Source: CAMCXE01 sp046347475 (GTDB lineage: Bacteria > Pseudomonadota > Gammaproteobacteria > Pseudomonadales > Cellvibrionaceae). From it: a DNA stretch of 64,000 bases. The translations under genes and the position numbers were made by a program. Position 1 is the stretch's first letter, and each line of letters begins with the position of its first letter. Location: NCBI GenBank assembly GCA_046347475.1, contig JAXMGD010000005.1, positions 248,001-312,000 of the forward strand, read 5' to 3'. Positions 52,763 to 62,368 of this stretch are shown piece by piece. The notes beneath the pieces were generated by a model. It did not search any database. It had not been told where the DNA came from and worked only from the letters and a program-made list of their open reading frames with translations.

Positions 52763-53376
52763 AGCGCACGGTCACTGGCTATAAGGCCGCTTGGCTGCGA
52801 AGGCTTTGGCCAGGGCCATTGTTGCAGCGGGGTTTGTACAGGGCGCATGTCAATACAGTCTACTGGGCAGGGCTCCACACACAGGTCGCAGCCTGTGCAT
52901 TCACTGGCGATTACGGTATGCATGAGCTTAGCCGCGCCGACTATGGCATCCACCGGGCAAGCCTGGATACATTTAGTGCAGCCGATGCACTCGGCCTCGC
53001 GGATAAACGCCACGGTTTTTACTGAGGACTCGACCCCGTGTTCAGCATCCAGCGGTTCAGGCGCTACGCCCAGCAAGTGGGCGAGGGCATCAATGGTGGC
53101 TTGGCCGCCGGGTGGGCAACGATTGATTGCCTCACCTTCTGCTATGGCTTGAGCGTAGGGGCGGCAGCCGGGGTGCCCGCACTGGCCGCACTGGGTCTGT
53201 GGCAACAGAGCATCAATTTGTTCAACGAGGGGATCGCCTTCTACCTTAAAACGCAGAGCGGCAAAACCCAACAATAATCCGCAGATAAAACACAGGCTGG
53301 CCAGGGCAACGAGGCTGCTAAACCAGGGTGAAGCCAGCCAGGGAAATTGGGGGTATAGGTGGGCGAAGTAACTCAT
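52759..53376 (-). CDS. rnfB: Rnf complex ferredoxin subunit RnfB
   Basis: About 205 residues from ATG 53376. A membrane helix (LVALASLCFICGLLLGFAAL) precedes a [4Fe-4S] domain (QTQCGQCGHPGCRPYAQAI) and a two-cluster ferredoxin domain (CIGCTKCIQACP and CTGCDLCVEPCP). It passes electrons between the membrane subunits and RnfC. Starting at 53415 would add 13 residues and overlap rnfA. Confidence 0.94.
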   Translation of the reverse strand: MSYFAHLYPQFPWLASPWFSSLVALASLCFICGLLLGFAALRFKVEGDPLVEQIDALLPQTQCGQCGHPGCRPYAQAIAEGEAINRCPPGGQATIDALAHLLGVAPEPLDAEHGVESSVKTVAFIREAECIGCTKCIQACPVDAIVGAAKLMHTVIASECTGCDLCVEPCPVDCIDMRPVQTPLQQWPWPKPSQPSGLIASDRAL

Positions 53377-53398
53377 GAAGATAGCGCCGTTTGTAGGC

Positions 53399-53971
53399 TT
53401 ACACCAAGCCTGCAAAGCCCATAAACGCTAGCGACATAAGCCCTGCTGTTATCATGGCAAGGGCTGGGCCTTTAAATGCCTGGGGGCTATCCGCCTGGGC
53501 AATTCGCTCGCGTAGGGCAGAAAAACATACTAAAACCAGAGAAAACCCTAAGCCTGCACCCAACCCGTACACGCCAGCCTGGAAAACACTTAAGGATTTG
53601 GTGGCGTTTTGTAAACACAAGCCAAGCACGGCGCAATTGGTGGTGATAAGCGGTATATAAACGCCCAGCACACGAAATAACAGCGGGCTAAATTTTTCGA
53701 TAAATAATTTTGCAAATTGCACGACAGCGGCAATAACCACGATAAAACTTATGGTGCGCAAAAAAGGAATCTGCAGCGGCACCAGCAAATAGTGATCAAC
53801 CAAATGGCAGCTGAGGCTTGCCAGCGTCAATACAAAAGTAGTAGCCGCGCCCATGCCCAAGGCAGAGGTAGTTTGGTTGGAAACCCCCATGAAAGGGCAC
53901 AGGCCTAAAAACTGCACCAGCACAAAATTATTCACCAGCACCATGGCTAGCAGGATGGAAAAAAATTCCAT
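53399..53971 (-). CDS. rnfA: Rnf complex membrane subunit RnfA
   Basis: 190 residues with six membrane helices. Diagnostic motifs are NNFVLVQFLGLCPFMGVS and YIPLITTNCAVLGLCLQNA, whose conserved cysteines hold an intramembrane iron-sulfur cluster in RnfA/RnfE pairs. RnfE, its partner, is missing from the window. It lies five bases after metG. Confidence 0.95.
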   Translation of the reverse strand: MEFFSILLAMVLVNNFVLVQFLGLCPFMGVSNQTTSALGMGAATTFVLTLASLSCHLVDHYLLVPLQIPFLRTISFIVVIAAVVQFAKLFIEKFSPLLFRVLGVYIPLITTNCAVLGLCLQNATKSLSVFQAGVYGLGAGLGFSLVLVCFSALRERIAQADSPQAFKGPALAMITAGLMSLAFMGFAGLV

Positions 53972-53976
53972 GCGGA

Positions 53977-56007
53977 TTACATTACCTTCATGCCAGCTTC
54001 AGCGCCTGGGTGTGGCTCTAAAATAAATAAATCTTTACCGCCGGGGCCTGCTGCTAACACCATGCCCTCACTCATGCCGAATTTCATTTTGCGCGGTGCT
54101 AAGTTGGCAACCATTACTGTGTGTTTACCGATTAATTCTTCCGGTGAATAAGCGCTTTTAATTCCAGCAAATACTTGCCGTTCTTCATCCCCCAGGCTCA
54201 GCACTAAGCGCAATAATTTATCCGCACCGGTGACGGCCTCAGCCTGAATAATTTTTGCGACGCGTAAATCGATTTTGGCAAAGTCCGCATAGTCAATTTG
54301 CGCGGCAATAGGCTCGCGGCTCAACCAGCCTGTAGCTGCTGGTGGTGCTGGAGTGAGCGCTGCTGGCTCGGCGGGTTTACTCGCTTCAATCATGGCCTGC
54401 ACCTGTTGGGCTTCAACGCGTTGCATCAGCGGTTTAAAGGCCTTAATGGTTTGCCCGTGTAAATATTGTGGTGGTGTTTGCCAATGCAGGGTAACGCCTA
54501 AAAATGCCTCGGCTTCATGGGCCATGGCGGGCAACACAGGTTTTAAATACGTCATTAAGGCGGCGAACAAATTAATGCCGAGGCTGCAAATCGCCACAAC
54601 CTGTTCCTCTTGGCCGGGCTGCTTGGCAAGTGACCAAGGTGCATTGGCCGCAATAAATTCATTAGCCGCATCGGCAAGCGCCATTATTTCCCGCATGGCT
54701 TTGCCGAACTCGCGGGCTTCATACAATATCGCAATGGGCTGGCTCGCGGCTTGCACCCGTTCCCAAAGAGGTAAATCAATCGGTGTGCCGTTTAATTGGC
54801 CTGCGTTAAATTTATGGATAAAATTCGCGCAGCGGCTGGCGATATTTACCACTTTGCCGACTACATCGGCATTCACTCGGTTGACGAAGTCTTCTAAATT
54901 TAAATCTATATCCTCAACCCCTGCGGTGAGTTTGCTGGCAAAGTAATAGCGTAGATATTCGGGATTTAAATGCTCAAGGTAGGTGCGCGCATTCACAAAG
55001 GTGCCGCGGGACTTACTCATTTTTTTACCATCGACTGTTAAAAAACCGTGGCAAAAAACCTGTGTGGGCGTGCGAAACTCAGCTGAGTGCAACATGGCAG
55101 GCCAAAATAAACCGTGAAAATTAATAATATCCTTGCCGATAAAGTGATATAGCTCAGCTGTGCTCGTCGGCTGCCAATAGGAATCAAAATCCATATTGTG
55201 CTGCTGGCAGTAGTTTTGGTGGGAGGCCATATAGCCGATGGGGGCATCTAGCCACACGTAAAAATACTTACCGACTTCGCCGGGAATTTCAAAACCAAAA
55301 TAGGGCGCATCGCGGGAAATATCCCACTCCTGTAAACCGCCTTCAATCCATTCGGCCAATTTATTAGCCACTTCAGGAGCCAGGTGCCCAGCTCGCGTCC
55401 AGTCGCGCAAAAATTCACTAAAGGCGGGCAGGGTAAAAAATAAATGTTTGGATTCTTTTGCAATTGGGGTTGCGCCGGAATAAACAGACACAGGATTAAT
55501 CAGTTCCATTGGCGCGTAGGTGGCGCCGCAGGCTTCGCAATTATCACCGTATTGGTCGGGTGTTTTACATTTAGGGCAGCTACCTTTGATGTAGCGATCA
55601 GCCAAAAAGATATCTTTTACCGGATCAAAGGCCTGCACTATAGTGCGTTCACTAATGTGGCCGTTGGCTTTTAAGCGCGTGTAAATTAATTCTGCAAGCG
55701 CTTTATTTTCCGCCGAATGGGTGGAATGGTAATTGTCAAAGGCGATAGAGAAGCCTGCAAAATCAGCCATGTGCTCAGCTTTAATGCGCTCAATTTGCTC
55801 CTCTGGGCTGATGCCGAGTTTTTCGGCCGCCAGCATAATGGCCGTACCGTGGGCGTCATCGGCGCATACAAAGGTGATGTTGTGCCCGCGCATTTTTTGA
55901 AAGCGCACCCAAATATCCGCTTGGATATGCTCCACCATATGGCCCAAATGTATGGAGCCATTAGCGTAGGGGAGGGCACAGGTCACAAGGATGGTACGCA
56001 CAGACAT
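53977..56007 (-). CDS. metG: Methionyl-tRNA synthetase
   Basis: 676 residues. HIGH-type motif LPYANGSIHLGHM, zinc-knuckle CPKCKTPDQYGDNCEACG, KMSKS in GKKMSKSRGTF, and a C-terminal tRNA-binding domain (YADFAKIDLRVAKIIQAEAV) joined by an Ala/Pro-rich linker, which mediates dimerisation. Upstream of rnfA, as in several gammaproteobacteria. Confidence 0.97.
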   Translation of the reverse strand: MSVRTILVTCALPYANGSIHLGHMVEHIQADIWVRFQKMRGHNITFVCADDAHGTAIMLAAEKLGISPEEQIERIKAEHMADFAGFSIAFDNYHSTHSAENKALAELIYTRLKANGHISERTIVQAFDPVKDIFLADRYIKGSCPKCKTPDQYGDNCEACGATYAPMELINPVSVYSGATPIAKESKHLFFTLPAFSEFLRDWTRAGHLAPEVANKLAEWIEGGLQEWDISRDAPYFGFEIPGEVGKYFYVWLDAPIGYMASHQNYCQQHNMDFDSYWQPTSTAELYHFIGKDIINFHGLFWPAMLHSAEFRTPTQVFCHGFLTVDGKKMSKSRGTFVNARTYLEHLNPEYLRYYFASKLTAGVEDIDLNLEDFVNRVNADVVGKVVNIASRCANFIHKFNAGQLNGTPIDLPLWERVQAASQPIAILYEAREFGKAMREIMALADAANEFIAANAPWSLAKQPGQEEQVVAICSLGINLFAALMTYLKPVLPAMAHEAEAFLGVTLHWQTPPQYLHGQTIKAFKPLMQRVEAQQVQAMIEASKPAEPAALTPAPPAATGWLSREPIAAQIDYADFAKIDLRVAKIIQAEAVTGADKLLRLVLSLGDEERQVFAGIKSAYSPEELIGKHTVMVANLAPRKMKFGMSEGMVLAAGPGGKDLFILEPHPGAEAGMKVM

Positions 56008-56134
56008 GAAAAAAGCACCTTTAAAGCCGGAAAAAAGCCGCGACTATAGCAGCTTGGGCTTTGGCGGTCATGCCTAGATGAGGTTTTAAAACGGGTAAGG
56101 CGCCTGCCAAGGGCGCCTGATGAGGCTGGGCAAA

Positions 56135-56950
56135 TTAATAACCGGTGGAACTGTAATCGATGCAATAAATGCGATCTTTGGCGCGCAGAACAGTGGAATC
56201 AATGCTGCCATCTGGGTAGAGCAGGTAGCTGCGGCAGCCCGGCATTAAATGATCCACTTGGAAGTTTTGGGATTCAGGCGTGAATTGCACACAAGTGGAG
56301 GGGCTGGCAAACAATTTAAGTGCACCACGGGTGGCTTCGAAGGCTTGGTGGACATGGCCCCAAGAGACCGCCTTTACATTAGGGAAGCGCTCTAGCAGGG
56401 CAAAAAACTGGGGGGCGTTTTTAACCACATATTGGTCGATCCACTCCGACCCCACAGGTACAGGTTGGTGGTGCAGGAGAATAAGGGTGTTGCGTTCGGG
56501 CCGCAGACTCAAGGCGCGCTCTAAACGGGCTAGCTCCCCCGGGGACAGCTCACCGCCCTCTTCAAACGGAATACGCGAATTCAGCAGTAAGAACTGCCAT
56601 TGGCCCAGGGAAAAATCCTCAATCCACACCGTTTGGCGGGGGAAGGTGGCCATGTTTTTGGGATTGTCGTGATTGCCCGGCAACCAGGCTAGGGGAACAT
56701 TGGGTAGGTATTCGCGCACGGCATCAATGAACCGCTGGTAGGAGGCGACGCTACCATCGTTGGAAATATCCCCAGTGCCGATGATCAGATCGTAGTCTAT
56801 GCCACTATCGCGTATCAGGCTCAGCACATCCTTAAAACTCTCTTCAGTGTTTAAACCTATGAGGGTCTCGGCAGCGAGCGCACCGAGATGAGGATCAGTG
56901 AGCTGTAGTAATCGCAGGGGCTTGGTATTCAATCTAACGACTCTCTCCAT
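56135..56950 (-). CDS. cpdA: 3',5'-cyclic-AMP phosphodiesterase CpdA
   Basis: 271 residues. Class III metallophosphoesterase with the metal ligands LTDPHLG, GTGDISNDG, PGNHDNP, LLHHQPVPVG and WGHVHQAFE in order. It hydrolyses cAMP. Last gene of nudF-yqiB-cpdA, the E. coli order, with 66 bases after yqiB. Confidence 0.92.
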   Translation of the reverse strand: MERVVRLNTKPLRLLQLTDPHLGALAAETLIGLNTEESFKDVLSLIRDSGIDYDLIIGTGDISNDGSVASYQRFIDAVREYLPNVPLAWLPGNHDNPKNMATFPRQTVWIEDFSLGQWQFLLLNSRIPFEEGGELSPGELARLERALSLRPERNTLILLHHQPVPVGSEWIDQYVVKNAPQFFALLERFPNVKAVSWGHVHQAFEATRGALKLFASPSTCVQFTPESQNFQVDHLMPGCRSYLLYPDGSIDSTVLRAKDRIYCIDYSSTGY

Positions 56951-57016
56951 CGTTGCCTACCGAAAGTCTTTCCTATGTAAGTGTGCAGTGGAAACGCCAC
57001 TTGGCTAATGGAATGT

Positions 57017-57496
57017 TCACATGTTTGTGAATTTAATCACAATATTGTCCGGACAAATACCCTGTTTGCGACAATGTTCCAACCATTCCCCCAAAAACCG
57101 ATTAAGTGCCAGCTTTTCATCCGGCTGGTACATCTTGGCGTTGGGGTAATCGTACTGGGGCAACCAGTGTTGATGACGATCCCAGGCGACTACTTCTGCC
57201 ATTTCCACATCGTGGTAAAGGCGAATGCGCCAGGTGCCATGGCTGAACACCATGCCGCCGGTTTGTTGTTGGCTCACTTCAAGAGTAGACGTGTATGGAG
57301 CTGATTCAATTAACCGGATAGATATTTTGTGTTGGCGATTGGAGCCTAAAAAATAAGACCAGAGTTCCCGGCCGCTGCGACAACCGGGTAATAGATGCAG
57401 AAAACGATGAAAATTCAGCTCACATTGGGCATGGTGATCCTTAAGGTTCACCGCAGAATGGCGTTGGCCGATGGCCCGATGGGATACCGCTGTCAT
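57017..57496 (-). CDS. yqiB: DUF1249 family protein (YqiB-like)
   Basis: About 159 residues from ATG 57496, which overlaps the nudF stop by one base (TGATG). The conserved blocks ELNFHRFLHLLPG, YTSTLEVSQ, RLYHDVEMAEVVAWDRHQHWLPQYDYPNAKMYQPDEKLALNRFLGEWLEHC define the family. Function unknown; always near nudF and cpdA. Confidence 0.9.
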   Translation of the reverse strand: MTAVSHRAIGQRHSAVNLKDHHAQCELNFHRFLHLLPGCRSGRELWSYFLGSNRQHKISIRLIESAPYTSTLEVSQQQTGGMVFSHGTWRIRLYHDVEMAEVVAWDRHQHWLPQYDYPNAKMYQPDEKLALNRFLGEWLEHCRKQGICPDNIVIKFTNM

Positions 57497-58113
57497 CAGG
57501 AGTTTCCTGTTCGAAGGTTGGGGCGGTTCAACTGCAACCATAAGAGCGCAATTAGGGTTGCCGCATTATTCATTCTACTGTTGAGCATAGCAGTGAAGAC
57601 CTGCTCTGCCGGGTGTACACTGAAAAGAATATCCTCGTGTTCTTCCTCCAGGCCGTGTACGCCACCGGCCGAGCTTAAATCGGCCAGCGCACAGAATAAA
57701 TGAATTTTTTCGTTGCTCGCACCGGGCGTGGAATAGTACTGGGTGATGGGAATAAGTTTGGCCTGCGAAACGCCGGCTTCTTCTTGGATTTCTCGATGCA
57801 CCAGCGCCTCAATCGCTTCTCCCGGTTCGGTAATTCCTGCGACCAATTCTAAACACCAGGGGCCAAATTCGGACTCCATGGCCCCGGCGCGAAACTGTTC
57901 TACCAGTCCAATTAGATCGTGCACAGGGTCGTACAAAATAGCACCCGCCGCCTCTTGCTTGAGAAGCATCTCCCGCTCAAATACACCGCTCCAGCCGCCG
58001 TTGAAGCGGCGGTGGCGGAAGTGTTGTTTGGTGTAGGTGAAGAAGCCTTGGAAGATAGGTTCTACCTGGACAACTTCTACATCCTGCTGGGTAAATTTAG
58101 CCTTAAATGACAT
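57496..58113 (-). CDS. nudF: ADP-ribose pyrophosphatase (Nudix)
   Basis: 205 residues. Nudix box GITEPGEAIEALVHREIQEEAGV with the metal-binding REIQEE, and YYSTPGASNEKIHLFCAL as in NudF. It splits ADP-ribose into AMP and ribose 5-phosphate. First gene of the nudF-yqiB-cpdA series; one base separates it from the thiC stop upstream. Confidence 0.93.
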   Translation of the reverse strand: MSFKAKFTQQDVEVVQVEPIFQGFFTYTKQHFRHRRFNGGWSGVFEREMLLKQEAAGAILYDPVHDLIGLVEQFRAGAMESEFGPWCLELVAGITEPGEAIEALVHREIQEEAGVSQAKLIPITQYYSTPGASNEKIHLFCALADLSSAGGVHGLEEEHEDILFSVHPAEQVFTAMLNSRMNNAATLIALLWLQLNRPNLRTGNS

Positions 58114-58114
58114 C

Positions 58115-60019
58115 TTACACTCGGCTGTATATCTGGCTGCCTTGAGCGCGAAACTCGTTGGCTTTGGCTTTCATTTCAGCTTCTACGTCGAGCATGCGCA
58201 CGGTTTCTTCTGTGCCCAGCTGTTGGCCAAGGCTCGCAGCGTAATCGCGCACATCCTGGGTGATTTTCATGGAGCAAAACTTAGGCCCGCACATGGAGCA
58301 AAAGTGGGCGACCTTGGCTGAGTCCTTCGGCAGGGTTTCATCGTGGTATTCCCGCGCCGTATCTGGGTCTAGCCCTAAGTTAAATTGATCTTCCCAGCGG
58401 AATTCAAAGCGCGCTTTAGACAGAGCGTTATCCCGCAGCTGGGCGCCCGGATGGCCTTTGGCGAGGTCGGCGGCGTGAGCGGCAATTTTATAGGTGATGA
58501 TGCCTTCTTTAACGTCGTCTTTGTTGGGCAGGCCCAGGTGCTCTTTGGGGGTTACATAACAGAGCATGGCGCAGCCGAACCAGCCGATCATGGCGGCACC
58601 TATGCCAGAGGTGATGTGGTCGTAGCCGGGAGCTATGTCGGTGGTCAAGGGCCCAAGGGTGTAGAAGGGGGCTTCTTTACAGACTTCTAATTGTTTATCC
58701 ATGTTCTCTTTGATCATGTGCATGGGCACATGGCCGGGGCCTTCGATCATGGTTTGCACATCGTGCTGCCAGGCGATTTGGGTTAATTCACCGAGGGTTT
58801 CTAATTCGCCAAACTGGGCGGCGTCATTGGCGTCGGCAATAGAGCCTGGGCGCAGGCCATCGCCCAAGGAGAAGGACACATCGTAGGCCTTCATGATCTG
58901 GCAAATGTCGTCAAAGTGGGTGTAGAGGAAATTCTCTTTGTGATGGGCAAGGCACCACTTGGCCATAATGGAGCCGCCCCGGCTGACGATGCCCGTGGTG
59001 CGTTTGGCGGTGAGGGGTACATAGCGCAGCAAGACCCCGGCGTGGATGGTGAAGTAGTCCACGCCCTGTTCGGCCTGTTCAATCAATGTATCGCGGAAGA
59101 TTTCCCAGGTGAGGTCTTCGGCAATGCCGCCCACTTTTTCCAAGGCTTGGTAAATAGGCACCGTACCAATCGGCACGGGTGAGTTGCGGATAATCCACTC
59201 GCGGGTTTCATGAATATTCTTACCGGTAGAGAGATCCATGATGGTGTCGGCGCCCCAGCGAATACCCCAGGTAAGCTTGGCCACTTCCTCTTCTATGGAG
59301 GAAGTAACTGCTGAATTACCTATGTTGCCGTTAATTTTAACCAGGAAATTGCGGCCGATAATCATCGGTTCCAACTCCACATGGTTGATATTGGCGGGAA
59401 TGATGGCGCGGCCTAAGGCCACCTCCTGGCGCACAAATTCTGGGGTAATTTCCTTGGGAATGTTCGCGCCGAAACTCATTCCCGCATGCTGCTGAGACAG
59501 TACGCCCTGTTCCTTAGCCTGCTGCAGGCTCATGTTTTCACGAATGGCGATGTATTCCATCTCAGGGGTGATGATGCCTTTTTTGGCGTAGTGCATCTGG
59601 CTGACGTTCATGCCTGCACGCGCTTGGCGGGCGGCGCGAATGTGCTCAAAGCGCAGTTTTTGCAGGGCTGGGTCATCCAGGCGCTGGCGGGTAAATAATG
59701 AGGCTGAACCGCTGAGGGCTTCTGTGTCGCCGCGATCGAGAATCCATTGGCTGCGAATATTCGGCAGGCCTTTGCGCAGGTCAATACTCACGCTCGGGTC
59801 GCTGTAGGGGCCGGAGGTGTCATACACCCGCACCGGCGGGTTTTTTTCACCGCCCATGTCGGTGGGGGTATCAAACAGGCTGATCTCCCGCATGGGCACA
59901 CGAATATCCGGCCGACTGCCGGTCACGTAGATTTTTTGTGAGCGCGGAAAGGGTTTGACCGAGGCTTCATCCACCTTGGCGTTATGGCTGACAAATTGGG
60001 TATCGGGGGTGTAAGACAT
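58115..60019 (-). CDS. thiC: Phosphomethylpyrimidine synthase ThiC
   Basis: 634 residues from ATG 60019 (GAGCT upstream). Radical-SAM enzyme making the pyrimidine of thiamine from aminoimidazole ribotide. The C-terminal cluster motif CSMCGPKFCSMK (CxxCxxxxC) and blocks MHYAKKGIITPEMEYIAIREN, NINHVELEPMIIGR, TIHAGVLLRYVPLT and EGPGHVPMHMI are conserved. It follows thiD by seven bases, under a TPP riboswitch. The stop almost touches nudF, so read-through into nudF is possible. Confidence 0.97.
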   Translation of the reverse strand: MSYTPDTQFVSHNAKVDEASVKPFPRSQKIYVTGSRPDIRVPMREISLFDTPTDMGGEKNPPVRVYDTSGPYSDPSVSIDLRKGLPNIRSQWILDRGDTEALSGSASLFTRQRLDDPALQKLRFEHIRAARQARAGMNVSQMHYAKKGIITPEMEYIAIRENMSLQQAKEQGVLSQQHAGMSFGANIPKEITPEFVRQEVALGRAIIPANINHVELEPMIIGRNFLVKINGNIGNSAVTSSIEEEVAKLTWGIRWGADTIMDLSTGKNIHETREWIIRNSPVPIGTVPIYQALEKVGGIAEDLTWEIFRDTLIEQAEQGVDYFTIHAGVLLRYVPLTAKRTTGIVSRGGSIMAKWCLAHHKENFLYTHFDDICQIMKAYDVSFSLGDGLRPGSIADANDAAQFGELETLGELTQIAWQHDVQTMIEGPGHVPMHMIKENMDKQLEVCKEAPFYTLGPLTTDIAPGYDHITSGIGAAMIGWFGCAMLCYVTPKEHLGLPNKDDVKEGIITYKIAAHAADLAKGHPGAQLRDNALSKARFEFRWEDQFNLGLDPDTAREYHDETLPKDSAKVAHFCSMCGPKFCSMKITQDVRDYAASLGQQLGTEETVRMLDVEAEMKAKANEFRAQGSQIYSRV

Positions 60020-60026
60020 AGTAGCT

Positions 60027-60869
60027 CTACCAGTAGGCGTAAAAATGATGGATCGGCCCATTGCTGGGGGCCAGTTGTAAACGGGCGCTCTGCTCTAGAG
60101 CACCTGCGATGAAGGTTTTCGCCGCCGCTATGGCTTGCCGCAGACCGAGGCCCTGGGCGAGCCCGGCCGCTACGGCGCTGGCGAGCGTGCAGCCACTGCC
60201 ATGGCTGTGGCGGGCGGGCAGACGTGGTGAGGTAAAGCGGTAGGCACCCAAGGCGTCAATTAATACGTCGCAGGCCAGGGTTTGTTCGTGGGGCAGATGA
60301 GAATTTAAATGACCACCTTTGAGCAGCACGGCTTTTGCGCCCATATCTTTGAGTACTTGCGCCTGTTGCTGAGCTGCCGCCACATCAGTGGCTTCATCCT
60401 CACCCAACAGTTTGGCGGCCTCGGGAATATTTGGGGTGAATAAATCGGCCAGGGGAATTAACTGCTGTGTGTAGATAAGGCGGGTGTGATCGCCGCTGAG
60501 GTCTCCGCCTGTGGACGCTTTGAGAACGGGGTCGATCACAATGGGCACAGCCGGATGGTCAGCTTTGAAGTCTTTTAGTGCTTCAGCCACGCTTGCGGCC
60601 ATAGCCTGATCCCCGAGCATCCCAAGTTTAATGGCCGCGATAGGGGCACCTTCTAAAACGGCCTGCCACTGCGAGCGAAACTGTGCTGGGGTGAGTACGT
60701 TGGCTTGGTAAAAATGCTGGCTGTTCTGCGCTGTGACGGCGGTGATTACACTGGCGCCGAACACGCCGAATACGCCGAAGGTTTTTAAATCCGCTTGAAT
60801 ACCCGCACCACCAGAGCAATCGCTGCCGGCAATGGTAACTACTAGAGGTGTAGGAGAAGATGGAGGCAT
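60027..60869 (-). CDS. thiD: Hydroxymethylpyrimidine/phosphomethylpyrimidine kinase ThiD
   Basis: 280 residues of the ribokinase fold. VVTIAGSDCSGGAGIQADLKTFGVFGVFG at the N-terminus, PVLKASTGGDL, TPNIPEAAKLLG and the anion-hole motif SHGSGCTLASAVAAGLA. It phosphorylates HMP twice for thiamine synthesis. First gene after the TPP riboswitch. Confidence 0.94.
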   Translation of the reverse strand: MPPSSPTPLVVTIAGSDCSGGAGIQADLKTFGVFGVFGASVITAVTAQNSQHFYQANVLTPAQFRSQWQAVLEGAPIAAIKLGMLGDQAMAASVAEALKDFKADHPAVPIVIDPVLKASTGGDLSGDHTRLIYTQQLIPLADLFTPNIPEAAKLLGEDEATDVAAAQQQAQVLKDMGAKAVLLKGGHLNSHLPHEQTLACDVLIDALGAYRFTSPRLPARHSHGSGCTLASAVAAGLAQGLGLRQAIAAAKTFIAGALEQSARLQLAPSNGPIHHFYAYW

Positions 60870-60937
60870 CGGCTTTTCCCAGTGGATGCGGGGCGCGACG
60901 CAATAACAGACGGGCAGAAAACCTGTAATAATGCGCC

Positions 60938-61012
60938 TCGTTCCCTACGCCGGTATTACCCGGATCAGGTTTGCGGGTTTTTCTCAGCCGCATTCAAACA
61001 GCACCCCGACAA
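60938..61012 (-). promoter_or_regulatory. TPP riboswitch (THI element)
   Basis: On the minus strand the conserved blocks occur in order: CGGGGTGC, GGCTGAGA, ACCCG, AACCTGATCCGGGTAA and ACCGGCGTAGGGAA. It lies about 70 bases upstream of thiD, so the thiD-thiC operon should be repressed when thiamine pyrophosphate is abundant. Confidence 0.95.
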
Positions 61013-61155
61013 GACCTGGCCAGTCTAGAGACTTAGCCTAGCCAGGTAAAGCATACCGATGGAGACCTGGGAAAAGTTGTGAGACGTTTCGTCCGACGAG
61101 GGACGCTCAGAGTGCTGATGAAAATCTATACTGTTGTTTTTAGGAGCTGTGCACT

Positions 61156-61407
61156 ATGAGGCTGTCCGCCGAGCATTTACAGGCCCAAGGATTTACCCAC
61201 TACCGCACCTCACAGGTGGCCGGTGCGGGGCGCACTTTCGATGCTGTGGCCAAGCCCGGCCGGGAATATGAGGTGTCTGTTTCTTCGAGCCAGACCAGTA
61301 AACCCAGTTATTCCCCCCCGTTGAGCCCCGTGCGCTCTGGTGCTGGGTTGTTTCAAGCGGTGGCTGAATTCGCCCCAGTGCATCCTGCAATCGATATTTA
61401 CGTCTGA
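61156..61407 (+). CDS. Small hypothetical protein (83 aa)
   Basis: Not recognised. Begins MRLSAEHLQAQGFTHYRTSQVAGAGRTFDAVAKPGREYEVSV, with AGGAG nine bases upstream, and has a Ser/Pro-rich middle (SSSQTSKPSYSPPLSP). No signal or membrane segment. It is convergent with argF. Confidence 0.55.
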   Translation: MRLSAEHLQAQGFTHYRTSQVAGAGRTFDAVAKPGREYEVSVSSSQTSKPSYSPPLSPVRSGAGLFQAVAEFAPVHPAIDIYV

Positions 61408-61447
61408 CCCCAGGGATTTTGGCCGGGGCCGCCGTGATATAGATCGC

Positions 61448-62359
61448 TTAGAGTTTCCCTAACAAAAACAACAGCAGCGCTTTTTGCGCGTGTAAGCGGT
61501 TTTCCGCTTCTTCCCACACAACAGAATAACGGCTGTCTTCCAATAAATCTGCGCTCACCTCTTCGCCCCTATGGGCGGGTAGGCAATGCATAAATAAAGC
61601 ATCGGGTGCCGCTACACCCATATGCGTATGCGTGACCTGATACTGCGCGAACTTGGCCGCTCGCTCAGCTTGTTCTGCCTCTTGGCCCATGCTGGCCCAT
61701 ACATCAGTGGCAATCCAATGGGCGCCCTGTGCCGCCTCCATGGGGTCGCGCACCAGCGTTACGCGGTCGGCGTTTTTGGCCACCAGCGCCGCATCCGGCT
61801 CAAATCCCTCCGGGCAGGCGATGGTGAGTTGGAAGTCACAGAGGCGGGCAGCATTGATGTAAGAATGGCACATGTTGTTGCCATCGCCGATCCAGGCGAC
61901 CTTTTTACCCTGTGGGCTGCCGCGCTGTTCTACAAAGGTTTGAATATCGGCCAGCAACTGGCAGGGGTGGAAGGAATCGGTGAGGGCGTTGATCACCGGC
62001 ACCTGTGAATAGGCAGCAAAGCGCTCAACTATCTCGTGGCCGAAGGTGCGAATCATGATGATATCCACCATGCGGGAGATCACACGGGCAGAATCTTCAA
62101 TGGGCTCACCGCGCCCTAGCTGGGTGTCTTTGGGCGATAAAAATAGCGCCGCACCCCCGAGCTGCGTCATGCCCGCCTCAAAGGAGATGCGGGTGCGGGT
62201 GGAGGATTTTTCAAAAATCATCCCCAGTACGCGATTTTTTAACGGCTCAATCACTTCACCTAAGCGGTGGCGTCGTTTCAGTTCAATCGCTTGGTCGATA
62301 ATAAAACGCAGCTCATCTGCGGAAATATCGTTGAGCGTCAAAAAATGTCGAGCGGCCAT
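61448..62359 (-). CDS. argF: Ornithine carbamoyltransferase
   Basis: 303 residues. Carbamoyl-phosphate site STRTRISFE, DSFHPCQLLADIQT, and the ornithine-site HCLPAHRGEE. It makes citrulline in arginine synthesis. It lies 9 bases after argD, forming an argD-argF pair as in pseudomonads. Confidence 0.96.
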   Translation of the reverse strand: MAARHFLTLNDISADELRFIIDQAIELKRRHRLGEVIEPLKNRVLGMIFEKSSTRTRISFEAGMTQLGGAALFLSPKDTQLGRGEPIEDSARVISRMVDIIMIRTFGHEIVERFAAYSQVPVINALTDSFHPCQLLADIQTFVEQRGSPQGKKVAWIGDGNNMCHSYINAARLCDFQLTIACPEGFEPDAALVAKNADRVTLVRDPMEAAQGAHWIATDVWASMGQEAEQAERAAKFAQYQVTHTHMGVAAPDALFMHCLPAHRGEEVSADLLEDSRYSVVWEEAENRLHAQKALLLFLLGKL

Positions 62360-62368
62360 AGCGAGTTC